Shown here in pieces: positions 43,226-51,631 of a stretch of 51,631 nt of DNA. This DNA comes from Methanoculleus chikugoensis. Lineage in GTDB: Archaea; Halobacteriota; Methanomicrobia; Methanomicrobiales; Methanoculleaceae. The notes under the pieces were generated by a model. It saw nothing but the letters and a program-made list of their open reading frames with translations. It was not told where the DNA came from and made no database searches. The translations under genes were made by a program, and so were the position numbers. Location: the NCBI RefSeq assembly GCF_900095385.1, contig NZ_FMID01000062.1:1-51631 (forward strand), written 5' to 3'. How positions within the stretch are numbered: the stretch's first letter is position 1; the number at the start of each line of letters is the position of its first letter.

Positions 43226-44050
43226 TCACGAACGGTTCTCCCGTGCGGCTCCGTCCCCGCGTTGCGCCTCCATATCCGCAACCGTGAGATCCGGGTGCCG
43301 GTAGCGCCCCCGCCCCTCGGTCCCGAACATCGCGTTGAGCTGGATCGCCTCGGTCGGGCAGAAGTGGAGACAGGCGCAGCAGAACTCGCACTTCCGGCCC
43401 CACATTGGGCGGCCGCCGGTGAGGGTGAGGTTCCCCGCCGGGCAGACCCTCGCGCAGGTGCCGCAGCCGGTGCAGGCATCCGAGACGGAGAAGCGTTCGC
43501 CCGCATCGCGAGCGCTCTTTGCAAGCGATCCGTAACTCAGGGCATTTACGAGCCCGGAGAGGGGTGCGAACCCCGGGGAGACCGGCCGGCCGCCCCTGAT
43601 CGCCTCCGCGATCTCATCGAGCCGGCGGTCTGCCCTGCCGAGGATCTTACCACACTTCCCGGCCGGCACCGAGCGCATGAGCGGTGGGAAGTTGCCGGGC
43701 ATCCTGACGGCAAACCCTGCGTCGAGCCCCCGGCCCTGCCGCTCACGGAGGATCCTATCGAGCTGGTGGAGCGCCGAGACGCCTATCCCGCCCATCGTAA
43801 CGACGGCGAAGGTATACTTCGCCCGTGAGAGGTCGAGTCTCTCTGCGAAGTCGGCGACCATGACCGGCAATCCGCAGTCGTAGACCGGGCAGACGATCCC
43901 GATCCGGCCGGCGTCCGGGGTGATAGGGCCCGGGGTATTCGCAAGCGATGCGATCGGGACGAGTTCGGTCTCCCCGAGAGCCCCCGCGATCTTCCTTGCC
44001 GCGGCAAGAGAGTTCCCTGTGCCGGTGAAGTAGTAGATGACGGTCTTCAT
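43226..44050 (-). CDS. EFR1-type flavodoxin-ferredoxin protein, copy 1
   Basis: The 274-residue protein joins a flavodoxin domain (MKTVIYYFTGTGNSLAAARK, FMN phosphate loop) to two 4Fe-4S clusters near residue 195-235 (CTGCGTCARVCPAG and CEFCCACLHFCPTE). This EFR1 arrangement transfers electrons between flavin and Fe-S proteins. It is the downstream member of a tandem pair; ATG 44050 overlaps the stop of the other copy as ATGA. The two are similar along their length, a local duplication. Confidence 0.88.
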   Translation of the reverse strand: MKTVIYYFTGTGNSLAAARKIAGALGETELVPIASLANTPGPITPDAGRIGIVCPVYDCGLPVMVADFAERLDLSRAKYTFAVVTMGGIGVSALHQLDRILRERQGRGLDAGFAVRMPGNFPPLMRSVPAGKCGKILGRADRRLDEIAEAIRGGRPVSPGFAPLSGLVNALSYGSLAKSARDAGERFSVSDACTGCGTCARVCPAGNLTLTGGRPMWGRKCEFCCACLHFCPTEAIQLNAMFGTEGRGRYRHPDLTVADMEAQRGDGAARENRS

Positions 44051-44838
44051 AGCCGGTGCTCCAGCTCGGCGATCTCGACCGACGGATTCCGGTAGCGCTG
44101 CCTCCCTTCGGTAGCCTTGCCGGCCTGGATCGCCCCGGCCGGGCAGAGGTGGATGCACCCGCAGCAGAGTTCGCACCGGTGGTTCCAGACCGGCCGGCCG
44201 TCGACCATCTCGATGTTCTCCGCCGGGCAGAGCCTCGCGCAGATGCCGCAGGACGTGCACTCTTCGGTCACCGTGAACCTGCGGTCTTCCCCGTGAACCC
44301 GGGAGCGGAACCGGGGGTACATGACGGCCCTGATGAGGCGTGTCAGAGGCGCGGACGGGAGGTTTACTTTCTCCCCCTGCCGAACCCGGCCCGCGATCGC
44401 CTCGAGCTCCGCGTCCGCTGCGGCAAGGATGCGGTCCCGCTTCTCCCCCGCAGGCGACCCGTACATCAGGATGTAGTTGCCCGGCATGTTCACCGCGAAC
44501 CCCGCATCGAGCCCCCTTCCGGCCTTCTCCTTCAGGATCCCGTCGAGCTGCCGGAGCGCCGCGGAGCCTCCGCCCCCGCCGTGCGTGACCACCGAGAAGA
44601 TGTACTTCGCACCCGAAAGGTCGAGACGCTCCGCAAACGCCGTCACCATCGCCGGGAGCCCGGAGAAGTAGACCGGGCAGACGAACCCGACCCGGTCGGC
44701 GCCGGGGCGGATCTCGCCCGGGGTCTTCGCGAGCGACGCGATAGGGACGATCTCGGTCTCCCCGAGGGATTGGGCGATCTTCTTTGCCGCTGCAAGGGAG
44801 TTCCCCGTGCCAGTAAAATAGTAGATGATGGTCTTCAT
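44047..44838 (-). CDS. EFR1-type flavodoxin-ferredoxin protein, copy 2
   Basis: The 263-residue paralogue begins MKTIIYYFTGTGNSLAAAKK and ends with CTSCGICARLCPAE and CELCCGCIHLCPAG. It is the first gene of the pair. Divergence between the copies is highest in the middle third (around residues 150-190), which may tune partner choice. Electron partners are not visible; the nearby NapH-like and flavoprotein genes are candidates. The 108 bases before it contain no gene. Confidence 0.88.
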   Translation of the reverse strand: MKTIIYYFTGTGNSLAAAKKIAQSLGETEIVPIASLAKTPGEIRPGADRVGFVCPVYFSGLPAMVTAFAERLDLSGAKYIFSVVTHGGGGGSAALRQLDGILKEKAGRGLDAGFAVNMPGNYILMYGSPAGEKRDRILAAADAELEAIAGRVRQGEKVNLPSAPLTRLIRAVMYPRFRSRVHGEDRRFTVTEECTSCGICARLCPAENIEMVDGRPVWNHRCELCCGCIHLCPAGAIQAGKATEGRQRYRNPSVEIAELEHRL

Positions 44839-44946
44839 GGCAATCTCCGTTCTCCACCGGTTGTGTCGGCAGTCTAGTGTCTGCTCAGGGGGATATGGAC
44901 TTTGCGAAGGCGAACGGGAGGGAAAAATGACGGGAGCGCTCCGCCG

Positions 44947-46533
44947 TCACTGCCGGCGGGGCGATTCCCGGTCGACAAACAGGGTCTCTCCGGGGCTCGC
45001 GGCCGGTGAAGGGAGGGAAGGCGACTGGATGAACCAGCCGGTCCGGGTACTGTCGAGCACGTCATCGGAGTTCCGGGTGGTCATGAGGCTGACGACAACC
45101 ATGGTGAGGATCGAGAGCCCGAGCGCGTAGATGCTGAAGTGCATGGGAAGGGGCGCCACGAACTGGTGCCAGTAACCGAAGACGGCGGACGCAACGAGCC
45201 CGACCAGCATGCTCGCGATCGCTCCCTGTCCCGTCGCACCGCGCCAGTAGAGCCCGGCAAGCAGCGGAACCGCGAACGTCGCGAGCATCACCCCGATGCC
45301 CATCCAGATCAGCCACGCGAGCATCGGCGGCGGGTTGACGGCGAGCAGGAGCGTGCCGCCGGCCCCGACGACGATCGCGACCTTCGAGACGAGGAGCACC
45401 TCTTTATCGGTCGCCGAGGGACGGAGGATGTTCTTGTAGACGTCCCACGCGAACGAGGTCCCCACGGTGAGCATCAGCCGGTCGGTCGTGGACATCACCG
45501 CCGCAAGGACGATGACCGCGAAGAGCGCCCACAACGCCACGTTCGGCATCGCGTACTCGACGCCCGCGATGAAGGCGAAGTCCTGGGCGTTCACGGCGTC
45601 GGGGAGGACGAGCTTCCCCTCCTCGACGAGCGACCGCACGGCAAACCCGGTGAACTTGACGAGGAACATCACGACCGCGTAGATGACGAACGCGAGGAGC
45701 GGCGCCCACTTGAAGTAGCGTTTCTCCTTGACTGCCAGGACGTTGCTGACGACGTGCGGTGCGCAGGCGAGGCCGACCATCAGGAGGATCCCGAACGAGA
45801 AGAGGAACTCCGGCGTCGTGTAGGCATACGACGCGTAGGCCGGGCTCGGGTACCAGGGCTCGACGAAGTTCGGGTCGATCCCGGCAAGCACGGTATTGAT
45901 GTGGGCCAGGCCGCCGGCGCTCATGATGACCGGCGGCGCCATCAGGAGGACGCCGAAGATCAGGATCCCGCCCTGGAAGAGAGTCGTCCAGGAGACGGCA
46001 TAGAGCCCGCCGACGACCGTATAGGCCGTGATGATGACCCCGGAGATGAGGAGCGCCTGCCAGTGCGGGATACCGAAGAGCCAGACGAGCACGATGCTGA
46101 TCGCGGCATACTGCCCGACGAGGTAGATCAGCGAGACGACGATGCCCGAGATCGCGGCGAGCGCCCGGACCGCCCGCGGGCTCTCGAACCGGTCCGCGAG
46201 GTAGTCCTGGACGGTCAGGTAGCCCCGTTCTCTCCCGAGGGTGTGGAGTTTGACCCCGAAGAAGATGATACAGAACGAGGCTGCAAGCGGGACGAAGATC
46301 TGCTCCCATATCCCGGGCCAGCCCGAGTTGTAGCCGAACCCGCTTACGCCGAGCAGGGTCATCCCGCTGCAGATCGAGCAGACAACCAGGATCGTGAAGA
46401 CCCAGAACCCGAGCGATCTGCCTGCGAGGATGTAGTCCTCGGTGTTCTTGATCTTCTTCGAAGCCCAGTTCCCGATGCCGATGAGCACGAAGAAGTAGAG
46501 CCCGATCAGGACGAACGTCAGTATATCCGCCAT
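44947..46533 (-). CDS. Sodium:solute symporter family protein
   Basis: The 528-residue permease has about 13 transmembrane helices and the SSS signature around GRSLGFWVFTILVVCSICSG and YTVVGGLYAVSWTTLFQGG. Members import organic solutes such as proline, pantothenate or acetate with sodium; the substrate is not evident. Its ATG directly abuts the stop of a 35-residue membrane peptide gene (46534-46641), which is probably its accessory subunit. The hydrophilic C-terminal tail is Ser/Pro-rich. Confidence 0.92.
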   Translation of the reverse strand: MADILTFVLIGLYFFVLIGIGNWASKKIKNTEDYILAGRSLGFWVFTILVVCSICSGMTLLGVSGFGYNSGWPGIWEQIFVPLAASFCIIFFGVKLHTLGRERGYLTVQDYLADRFESPRAVRALAAISGIVVSLIYLVGQYAAISIVLVWLFGIPHWQALLISGVIITAYTVVGGLYAVSWTTLFQGGILIFGVLLMAPPVIMSAGGLAHINTVLAGIDPNFVEPWYPSPAYASYAYTTPEFLFSFGILLMVGLACAPHVVSNVLAVKEKRYFKWAPLLAFVIYAVVMFLVKFTGFAVRSLVEEGKLVLPDAVNAQDFAFIAGVEYAMPNVALWALFAVIVLAAVMSTTDRLMLTVGTSFAWDVYKNILRPSATDKEVLLVSKVAIVVGAGGTLLLAVNPPPMLAWLIWMGIGVMLATFAVPLLAGLYWRGATGQGAIASMLVGLVASAVFGYWHQFVAPLPMHFSIYALGLSILTMVVVSLMTTRNSDDVLDSTRTGWFIQSPSLPSPAASPGETLFVDRESPRRQ

Positions 46534-46641
46534 TCAAGCGGCCTCCCTGAACCGGAGGCCCCAGAGGGCGAGCAGTACGACGACGATCAGGATCGTACCG
46601 CCCACGACGAGTCCCGTATGGAAAGGTAATCCGGAGAACAT
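46534..46641 (-). CDS. Small symporter accessory membrane peptide
   Basis: This 35-residue peptide, MFSGLPFHTGLVVGGTILIV followed by VVLLALWGLRFREAA, is a single transmembrane helix with a basic C-terminal end. Its TGA is directly followed by the ATG of the symporter gene (TGAATG), so the two are co-translated. Small accessory peptides of this type are known beside SSS transporters in archaea. TATA-like GTTATAT lies about 30 bases upstream in an inverted repeat TGTTAG/CTAACA. Confidence 0.78.
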   Translation of the reverse strand: MFSGLPFHTGLVVGGTILIVVVLLALWGLRFREAA

Positions 46642-46730
46642 GCTGTGTTAGTGTGTGGCGTGCTAACATATAACACGATCGCCGGAGAGGCAGGGAGATC
46701 GGCCTGATGGCATGACGGACGCACCGGACC

Positions 46731-46737
46731 AAAAAAA
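46731..46737 (-). terminator. T-tract terminator after ilvN
   Basis: Seven T residues on the minus strand start one base after the ilvN stop codon and should end the branched-chain operon. Confidence 0.6.
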
Positions 46738-46738
46738 G

Positions 46739-47242
46739 TTATTTTGAACTCTTCACGGTCTTTGCCCCACGGAGAAGGGCAATCTTCCCTGTGCGGACGA
46801 GTTCCTTGATGCCGTACTGGCGCAGGAGTTTCTCCAGCGCATCGATCTTCTCCGTATCCCCGGTCACCTGGAGGACCAGGGTCTTTGACCCGACGTCCAC
46901 GACCTGTGCCCGGAAGATGTCCGCGATCTGCAGGATCTCGGCGCGGAACGGCCCGGTCTCGGCGGCGACCTTGATGAGGGCGAGTTCCCGCTCCACGCTC
47001 TCCCGCTTCGTCAGGTCCGAGACCTTGATGACGTCGATGAGCTTGTTGGTCTGCTTCATCACCTGCTCGATGACGCCGTCGTCGCCGTTCACCACGATGG
47101 TGACCCGGCTCATGTTCGGCTCCTCGCAGGGTCCGACGGCCAGGCTCTCGATGTTGAACCCCCGCCGCGAGAACATCCCGGCGACCCGGCCCAGGACGCC
47201 GGCCCGGTTCTCGACGAGAACGCTCAGGGTATGCGGTTTCAT
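46739..47242 (-). CDS. ilvN: Acetolactate synthase small (regulatory) subunit
   Basis: The 167-residue protein has an N-terminal ACT domain ([19 protein letters not shown] and [12 protein letters not shown]) that binds valine and activates the large subunit, and a C-terminal domain with [18 protein letters not shown] 47242 overlaps the ilvB stop as ATGA, so subunits are made in step. It is the last gene before a T-tract terminator. Confidence 0.95.
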   Translation of the reverse strand: MKPHTLSVLVENRAGVLGRVAGMFSRRGFNIESLAVGPCEEPNMSRVTIVVNGDDGVIEQVMKQTNKLIDVIKVSDLTKRESVERELALIKVAAETGPFRAEILQIADIFRAQVVDVGSKTLVLQVTGDTEKIDALEKLLRQYGIKELVRTGKIALLRGAKTVKSSK

Positions 47243-48915
47243 TCCTGCCTCACCCCGATCATCTCGTTGATCGCAGCACCCGCAGGGACCATGGGAAAGA
47301 CGTTCTCCTCCCGTTCGACCCGGAAGTCCAGGACGAACGGCCCGTCGGTGGCGAGCGCGGTCTCGAGCGCCTCCCGCACACCGGCCTTCTCCTCGACCCG
47401 GAGCCCTTCGACCCCGTAGGCGTTCGCGATCTTCACGAAGTCCACCGCCGGCAGCTCCGTGTAGGAGTAGCGGCGGTCGTAGAAGAGTTCCTGCCACTGC
47501 CGCACCATCCCGAGGTACATGTTGTTCAGGATGACGACCTTGACCGGGATCTGGTAGTGCGCCACCGTCCCGAGCTCCTGAATGTTCATCTGGAAACTCC
47601 CGTCGCCGGCGACGTCGACGACCGGGAGGTCGGGCCGGGCGTAATGGGCGCCGATGGCCGCCGGGAACCCGTAGCCCATCGTCCCGAGACCGCCGGAGGT
47701 GATCCAGGTCCGGGGTTTCTTGAAGCAGTAGTAGAGCGCGGTCCACATCTGGTTCTGGCCGACCTCGCTCACGACGATCCCCTCGCCCTTCAGGAGATCG
47801 GAGAGCTGCTCCACGACGTACTGCGGGCGGAGATGGTCGTCGTCGCGGTAGCAAAGCGGATACTGCGCCTTCCAGGCGTTGATCCGGGAGACCCAGTTCG
47901 CCGTATCGCCGCGCTTCTGCATACGACGGAGGAGCGCCTGGAGGACGGCCTTCACGTCGCCCACGATCGGGACGTCGACCACCTTGTTCTTCCCGATCTC
48001 CGCCGGGTCGATATCGATGTGGATGACCGCGGCGTTCGGCGCGAACGTCTCGATCTTGCCGGTGACCCGGTCGTCGAACCGGACGCCGACGGCGATCAGG
48101 AGGTCGCACTCCGTCACCGCGTAGTTCGCGGACTGGGTGCCGTGCATCCCGAGCATCCCGAGGTTGAGCGGGTGGTCGCCGGGGACGGCGCCGAGCCCCA
48201 TCAGGGTTGTCGTCACCGGGACGGCGGCCGTCTCGACGAACTCCAGGAGTTCGGCCGACGCTTCCGAGAGAATCACCCCGCCGCCGGCGTAGACGAGCGG
48301 GCGCTCGGCGTTCGCTATCAGGTCGAGCGCCTTATCGATCTGGCGGACGTGCCCCTGGTAGGTGGGCTGGTAGCCGCGGAGGGAGACCGTCCCGGGGACG
48401 GGCGCTCCCTCCAACACCTGGCCCGTGCTGACGTCTTTGGGGAGATCGACCAGCACCGGGCCGGGCCGGCCGGTCCGCGCGATGTAGAACGCCTCCTGCA
48501 CCACGCGGTCGAGGTCGGCGGCATCCTTCACCAGGTAGTTGTGTTTGGTGACCGGCATCGTGATCCCGGTGATGTCCGACTCCTGGAACGCATCGTTCCC
48601 GAGGAGGCCGGTCGGCACCTGGCCGGTGAGCGCCACGATCGGGATAGAGTCCATGTAGGCCGTCGCGATCCCCGTGACCAGATTGCACGCGCCGGGGCCG
48701 GAGGTGGCAAGGCATACCCCTACACGGCCGCTCGCGCGCGCGTAGCCGTCGGCCGCGTGCGCTGCTGCCTGCTCATGCCTTACCAGAATGTGCCGGATCG
48801 ACGAGTCGTAGAGTTCATCGTAGATCGGCAACACCACGCCGCCGGGGTAGCCGAATATGGTGTCCACCCCTTCACGCTGCAGCGCTTCAATCAGAGTCTT
48901 TGCTCCGGTCTTCAT
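47239..48915 (-). CDS. ilvB: Acetolactate synthase large (catalytic) subunit
   Basis: The 558-residue ThDP enzyme makes acetolactate and acetohydroxybutyrate for valine, leucine and isoleucine. It contains [19 protein letters not shown] with the catalytic Glu, [12 protein letters not shown], and the ThDP site [17 protein letters not shown] with VVILNN. The start ATG 48915 lies 29 bases inside the upstream synthase gene. Operon order synthase-ilvB-ilvN links the pathway to branched-chain precursor synthesis. Confidence 0.96.
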   Translation of the reverse strand: MKTGAKTLIEALQREGVDTIFGYPGGVVLPIYDELYDSSIRHILVRHEQAAAHAADGYARASGRVGVCLATSGPGACNLVTGIATAYMDSIPIVALTGQVPTGLLGNDAFQESDITGITMPVTKHNYLVKDAADLDRVVQEAFYIARTGRPGPVLVDLPKDVSTGQVLEGAPVPGTVSLRGYQPTYQGHVRQIDKALDLIANAERPLVYAGGGVILSEASAELLEFVETAAVPVTTTLMGLGAVPGDHPLNLGMLGMHGTQSANYAVTECDLLIAVGVRFDDRVTGKIETFAPNAAVIHIDIDPAEIGKNKVVDVPIVGDVKAVLQALLRRMQKRGDTANWVSRINAWKAQYPLCYRDDDHLRPQYVVEQLSDLLKGEGIVVSEVGQNQMWTALYYCFKKPRTWITSGGLGTMGYGFPAAIGAHYARPDLPVVDVAGDGSFQMNIQELGTVAHYQIPVKVVILNNMYLGMVRQWQELFYDRRYSYTELPAVDFVKIANAYGVEGLRVEEKAGVREALETALATDGPFVLDFRVEREENVFPMVPAGAAINEMIGVRQE

Positions 48916-50398
48916 GCTCTTCCCTGAGTAATCTGTTCATCCCGGCGATAACTGCTTCGACGCTCGCCATGATGATGTCGGTCCTCGCACCCCGCGAGGT
49001 CACGGTCTTCCCGTCTTTGCTGAGTTTCACCGAGACGTCGACGAGGGCGTCCGTGCCGCCGGTTATGGCATCGACGCTGTATTCATCGAGCCGCACACTA
49101 CCGACGTCCGCGACCGACTTCTGGAGCGCGCGGATCGCCGCGTCCACCGGCCCGGTACCGACTGCGGCGCCGGTGACCTCCTCGCCGCGGACGAGCATCG
49201 TCACCGAGGCGGTCGGCATCGCGTTGCTCCCCGAGACGATGGTGAACTGGCGCAGTTCAAGGCAGGGCGTAAACGCGATATCCATGACGGTATCGGTTAT
49301 CGCCATGATGTCGGCGTCGGTTATCCGCATCCCGGCATCCCCTATCTGCTTGATCCTCGTGACGATCTCCGCGAGCTGTGCGCCGTCCGGGGTATACCCC
49401 ATGTCGTGGAGGGCGGCCTCGACCGCCGCCGACCCCGAGTGCTTCCCGAGGACGATCCGGCGCTTGCGGCCCACCCTCTCCGGCTGGAGCGGCTCGTAGG
49501 TGCTCGCGTCCCGCATCACCCCGTGAGCGTGGATGCCGCTCTCGTGGGTGAAGGCCATCTCGCCGACGATCGGCTTGTTGGTCGCGAGCGGTACCCCGGT
49601 CAGCCGGGCGACGTGGGTCGAGAGGGGGTAGAGTTCCCCGGTCTTGATCCCGGTATCGACCCCGTAGAGTACCTCGAGCGCCATCACCAGCTCTTCGAGG
49701 GCGGTGTTTCCCGCCCGCTCCCCGAGGCCGTTGACGGTGACGTGGGCACAGGTCGCCCCCGCCCGGAGGGCGGCGACGGTGGTCGCGAGCCCGAATCCGA
49801 GGTCGTCGTGGCAGTGGATCGAGAGCGGGGCAAAGAGAAGCGGCGGTATGATCGCGGCCGCCCGCTCGGGGGTGAGGAGCCCGACGGTGTCGCAGAAGCA
49901 GAGCCGGTCGGCTCCCCGCTCGACCCCTTCCCGGAAGACCGTCGCGAGAAACGCCTGGTCGGCGCGGGACGCGTCTTCGCCGGATAATTCCACGATCAGG
50001 CCGCGGCTCTTCGCGTACTCGACGGCGCTCCAGGCCATATCACAGACCTGCTCGCGGGTCTTCCTGAGCTTCTTGCTGATATGGAGATCGCTCACCGGGA
50101 CGACGAGGTGGACGGAGTCGGCACCGGCGTCGGCGGCGAGGTCGATGTCCCCGGGGAGTGCCCGGACGTAGGTGCAGGTCTCGGCTGCAAGCCCGGCGTC
50201 GGCGATGGCCCGGATCGACTCACGCTCTCCGGCGGAAGCGGCGGCTGAGCCCGCCTCGACGACGTGGACGCCGACGTCGGAAAGGTGCGTTGCAATCTCA
50301 AGTTTCTGTGCCGGCGTGAGAGAGACACCCGGTGTCTGTTCCCCGTCCCGTAAGGTAGTGTCAAAAAAGCGGATCGATTCAACAAATAAAACAATCAC
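48887..50398 (-). CDS. Citramalate synthase or 2-isopropylmalate synthase
   Basis: The 503-residue HMGL-like enzyme condenses acetyl-CoA with pyruvate (citramalate, isoleucine route) or with 2-oxoisovalerate (isopropylmalate, leucine route). [38 protein letters not shown] and [10 protein letters not shown] are diagnostic, and the C-terminal LeuA regulatory domain begins near 370. Which activity it has cannot be told from sequence alone. Start: GTG 50398 is in frame; a GGTGA site is better spaced for an ATG at 50402 that would encode only MCDCFIC before a stop, so initiation is slightly ambiguous. Confidence 0.9.
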   Translation of the reverse strand: MIVLFVESIRFFDTTLRDGEQTPGVSLTPAQKLEIATHLSDVGVHVVEAGSAAASAGERESIRAIADAGLAAETCTYVRALPGDIDLAADAGADSVHLVVPVSDLHISKKLRKTREQVCDMAWSAVEYAKSRGLIVELSGEDASRADQAFLATVFREGVERGADRLCFCDTVGLLTPERAAAIIPPLLFAPLSIHCHDDLGFGLATTVAALRAGATCAHVTVNGLGERAGNTALEELVMALEVLYGVDTGIKTGELYPLSTHVARLTGVPLATNKPIVGEMAFTHESGIHAHGVMRDASTYEPLQPERVGRKRRIVLGKHSGSAAVEAALHDMGYTPDGAQLAEIVTRIKQIGDAGMRITDADIMAITDTVMDIAFTPCLELRQFTIVSGSNAMPTASVTMLVRGEEVTGAAVGTGPVDAAIRALQKSVADVGSVRLDEYSVDAITGGTDALVDVSVKLSKDGKTVTSRGARTDIIMASVEAVIAGMNRLLREEHEDRSKDSD

Positions 50399-50437
50399 AC
50401 ATAGTGCAATTCACCGTCAAGAAATTGGCGGCAGGGA

Positions 50438-50445
50438 TACTTAAA
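50438..50445 (-). promoter_or_regulatory. TATA box of the branched-chain operon
   Basis: TTTAAGTA on the minus strand lies about 40 bases before GTG 50398, as expected for an archaeal promoter. Confidence 0.5.
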
Positions 50446-50579
50446 CGTTGGGCATTCGGGGAACCTGGTGCAGGGAAAGGTTCTGGTGAAACCTCCCGTC
50501 CGTCGCCGACCGGGTGAGACGAAGATGTGGAGTTCATAGCACTGGTGATGATCGAGATGAACCGAAAAAGAAGAGGATT

Positions 50580-51266
50580 TTATGCCGCCGCCGGGGCGCT
50601 CTCGTAGAGGAGGGCGACATAGCGGGCGGAGAAGATGATGAATGCCGGCATGAGCAGGAAGACGAGGATCGGCCCGGCGAGCGGGATCAGGGCAAGGACG
50701 AACTGCGCGATCGTTATCACGATGCCCATGACAAGGAGGGCGATGAAGCAACGGATCCACCCGACCCTGCCGACGTGGCGGATGAGGGTGCCGACCCGGA
50801 ACGCCTCGCGCATCTTCCCCGTCCGGGCAAACCTGACCGCCGCAAACGTCGAGAGGATCCCGATGATGATGGCGGCGAGGATGAAGATGATGAAGACTGC
50901 AAGGGCTGCGAAGATGGCCAGCTCCGGGCTGATGAGCGGTTCGGGACCGGATCCCGCCGGGGTTACCGTCGCTGAGACCGGGATGAGGTACATCAGGAAG
51001 GGAAGGACCGTGAGGACCATGAGCGGGATCGAGTAGACGACCGTGATGACGATCAGTTTGATGCCGTCGATAAAAAGCCCGATCCAGCCTTCGAGTTCCG
51101 GGGCGGGTTTCGTGCCGCTCATGACCCGCACCGTGTAGCCGTACATGAACGGGAATATGATCGTGCTGACGAGCAGGAGGAGCCAGCGGACCCACCTGCC
51201 CCAGATAGCGTCCTTCGCGTAACCGAAGGACTCGCTGAGTAACTGAACGAGACCCATGTGTATCAC
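50580..51266 (-). CDS. DUF4013 membrane protein
   Basis: The 228-residue protein has about five transmembrane helices. It begins GLVQLLSESFGYAKDAIWG and holds WIRCFIALLVMGIVITIAQF, with the family-typical end LLMPAFIIFSARYVALLYES. DUF4013 is common in methanogens and has no known function. ATG 51257 (residue 4) is possible instead of ATG 51266. A second copy follows upstream at the edge. Confidence 0.88.
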   Translation of the reverse strand: MIHMGLVQLLSESFGYAKDAIWGRWVRWLLLLVSTIIFPFMYGYTVRVMSGTKPAPELEGWIGLFIDGIKLIVITVVYSIPLMVLTVLPFLMYLIPVSATVTPAGSGPEPLISPELAIFAALAVFIIFILAAIIIGILSTFAAVRFARTGKMREAFRVGTLIRHVGRVGWIRCFIALLVMGIVITIAQFVLALIPLAGPILVFLLMPAFIIFSARYVALLYESAPAAA

Positions 51267-51430
51267 CGCATATTCGGATAAGCATTACCCGGATCAGGGA
51301 TAAACACGCTGCTTTTATCCGGGGAGAACCCCGTGCGCTCCGGAGATTCTGTCGACGGGGCAAAGACGGTATCGTTGACCGGGTGCAAACAGGTGCGGAA
51401 CCGGAGAAAAAGAGGGGGTTGGTTGAGCGA

Positions 51431-51631
51431 TTACGCGGAGGCAGGGGCTTCCTCGTAGACCTGCGCGAGGTAACGGGCGTAGAAGATGGCGAACGCCGCG
51501 TTGAGGAAGAGTGCAATGAGCCATCCGAGGAGGGGTATCGCACCGAGAATGCCGACCACGAAGCCGTAGACGAGCGCAATGACGAGGAGAATGATGACCG
51601 CGATGATCCAGGTTCCCCAGCCGAGCGCACC
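51431..51631 (-). CDS. DUF4013 membrane protein, partial (runs off the edge)
   Basis: The last 66 codons of a second DUF4013 gene enter the window at 51631 and stop with TAA at 51431-51433. The visible part has two transmembrane helices, WIIAVIILLVIALVYGF and LGWLIALFLNAAFAIF, and ends YARYLAQVYEEAPASA, closely like the end of its neighbour (YVALLYESAPAAA). The two are tandem paralogues. The N-terminus lies outside the window. Confidence 0.85.
   Translation of the reverse strand, partial: GALGWGTWIIAVIILLVIALVYGFVVGILGAIPLLGWLIALFLNAAFAIFYARYLAQVYEEAPASA

Overview
The window is from the chromosome of a methanogenic archaeon, most probably a member of the Methanomicrobiales close to Methanoculleus. 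The evidence is a beta-RFAP synthase (methanopterin pathway), a fused Fae/Hps protein, an archaeal citramalate or isopropylmalate synthase next to ilvBN, a DUF2148 ferredoxin, an intron-bearing tRNA-Trp whose intron is a C/D-box guide RNA, TATA-type promoters, T-tract terminators, frequent ATGA gene overlaps and a high-GC backbone. The species is inferred from gene content, not shown.

Region 1 (about 1-19330) is accessory and defence-like. At the left edge is a HepT antitoxin cut off after 42 codons, directly followed by an AT-rich pair of unrecognised genes (470-2612), then an orphan HicA toxin whose upstream partner may survive only as a short tail. Next comes a type I restriction-modification cluster read leftwards: hsdM, a HARE-HTH/Mrr nuclease, an 18-codon mini-ORF, hsdS and a DUF2513 protein joined by ATGA overlaps, then (past a dead IS5-family transposase and a divergent DUF4145-like gene) hsdR and an EVE-domain protein. 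Beyond hsdM are a PD-(D/E)XK-like nuclease with an unclear start, a Schlafen/AlbA_2 ATPase, and a two-gene AAA+ ATPase operon behind a 30-bp near-palindrome. A tRNA-Ala(GGC) gene closes the region.

Region 2 (19389-34600) is mostly core metabolism: nicotinate phosphoribosyltransferase; a methylthioinosine-type phosphorylase coupled to 5'-deoxyadenosine/MTA/SAH deaminase; a QueG-like Fe-S protein; an acyl-CoA synthetase; tRNA-Trp; DUF421; Fae-Hps; two PH-domain membrane proteins; a lipoprotein metallophosphoesterase; a MntA/HepT toxin-antitoxin pair; beta-RFAP synthase and a DUF2148 ferredoxin.

Region 3 (34675-51631) holds MsrA, a very GC-rich hairpin-laden gap, a glycan operon (FAD oxidoreductase or mutase, GT4, GT2, thioesterase), a redox group (two-domain flavoprotein, membrane protein, a NapH-like Fe-S protein with a frameshift, two tandem EFR1-type flavodoxin/ferredoxins), a sodium:solute symporter with a 35-residue accessory peptide, the branched-chain amino acid operon (citramalate/isopropylmalate synthase, ilvB, ilvN), and two DUF4013 membrane proteins, the second running off the edge.

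Less obvious signals are a family of two-hairpin repeats in two intergenic loci whose stems vary compensatorily, and guide sequences in the tRNA-Trp intron that register exactly with C34 and position 39 across both splice sites.
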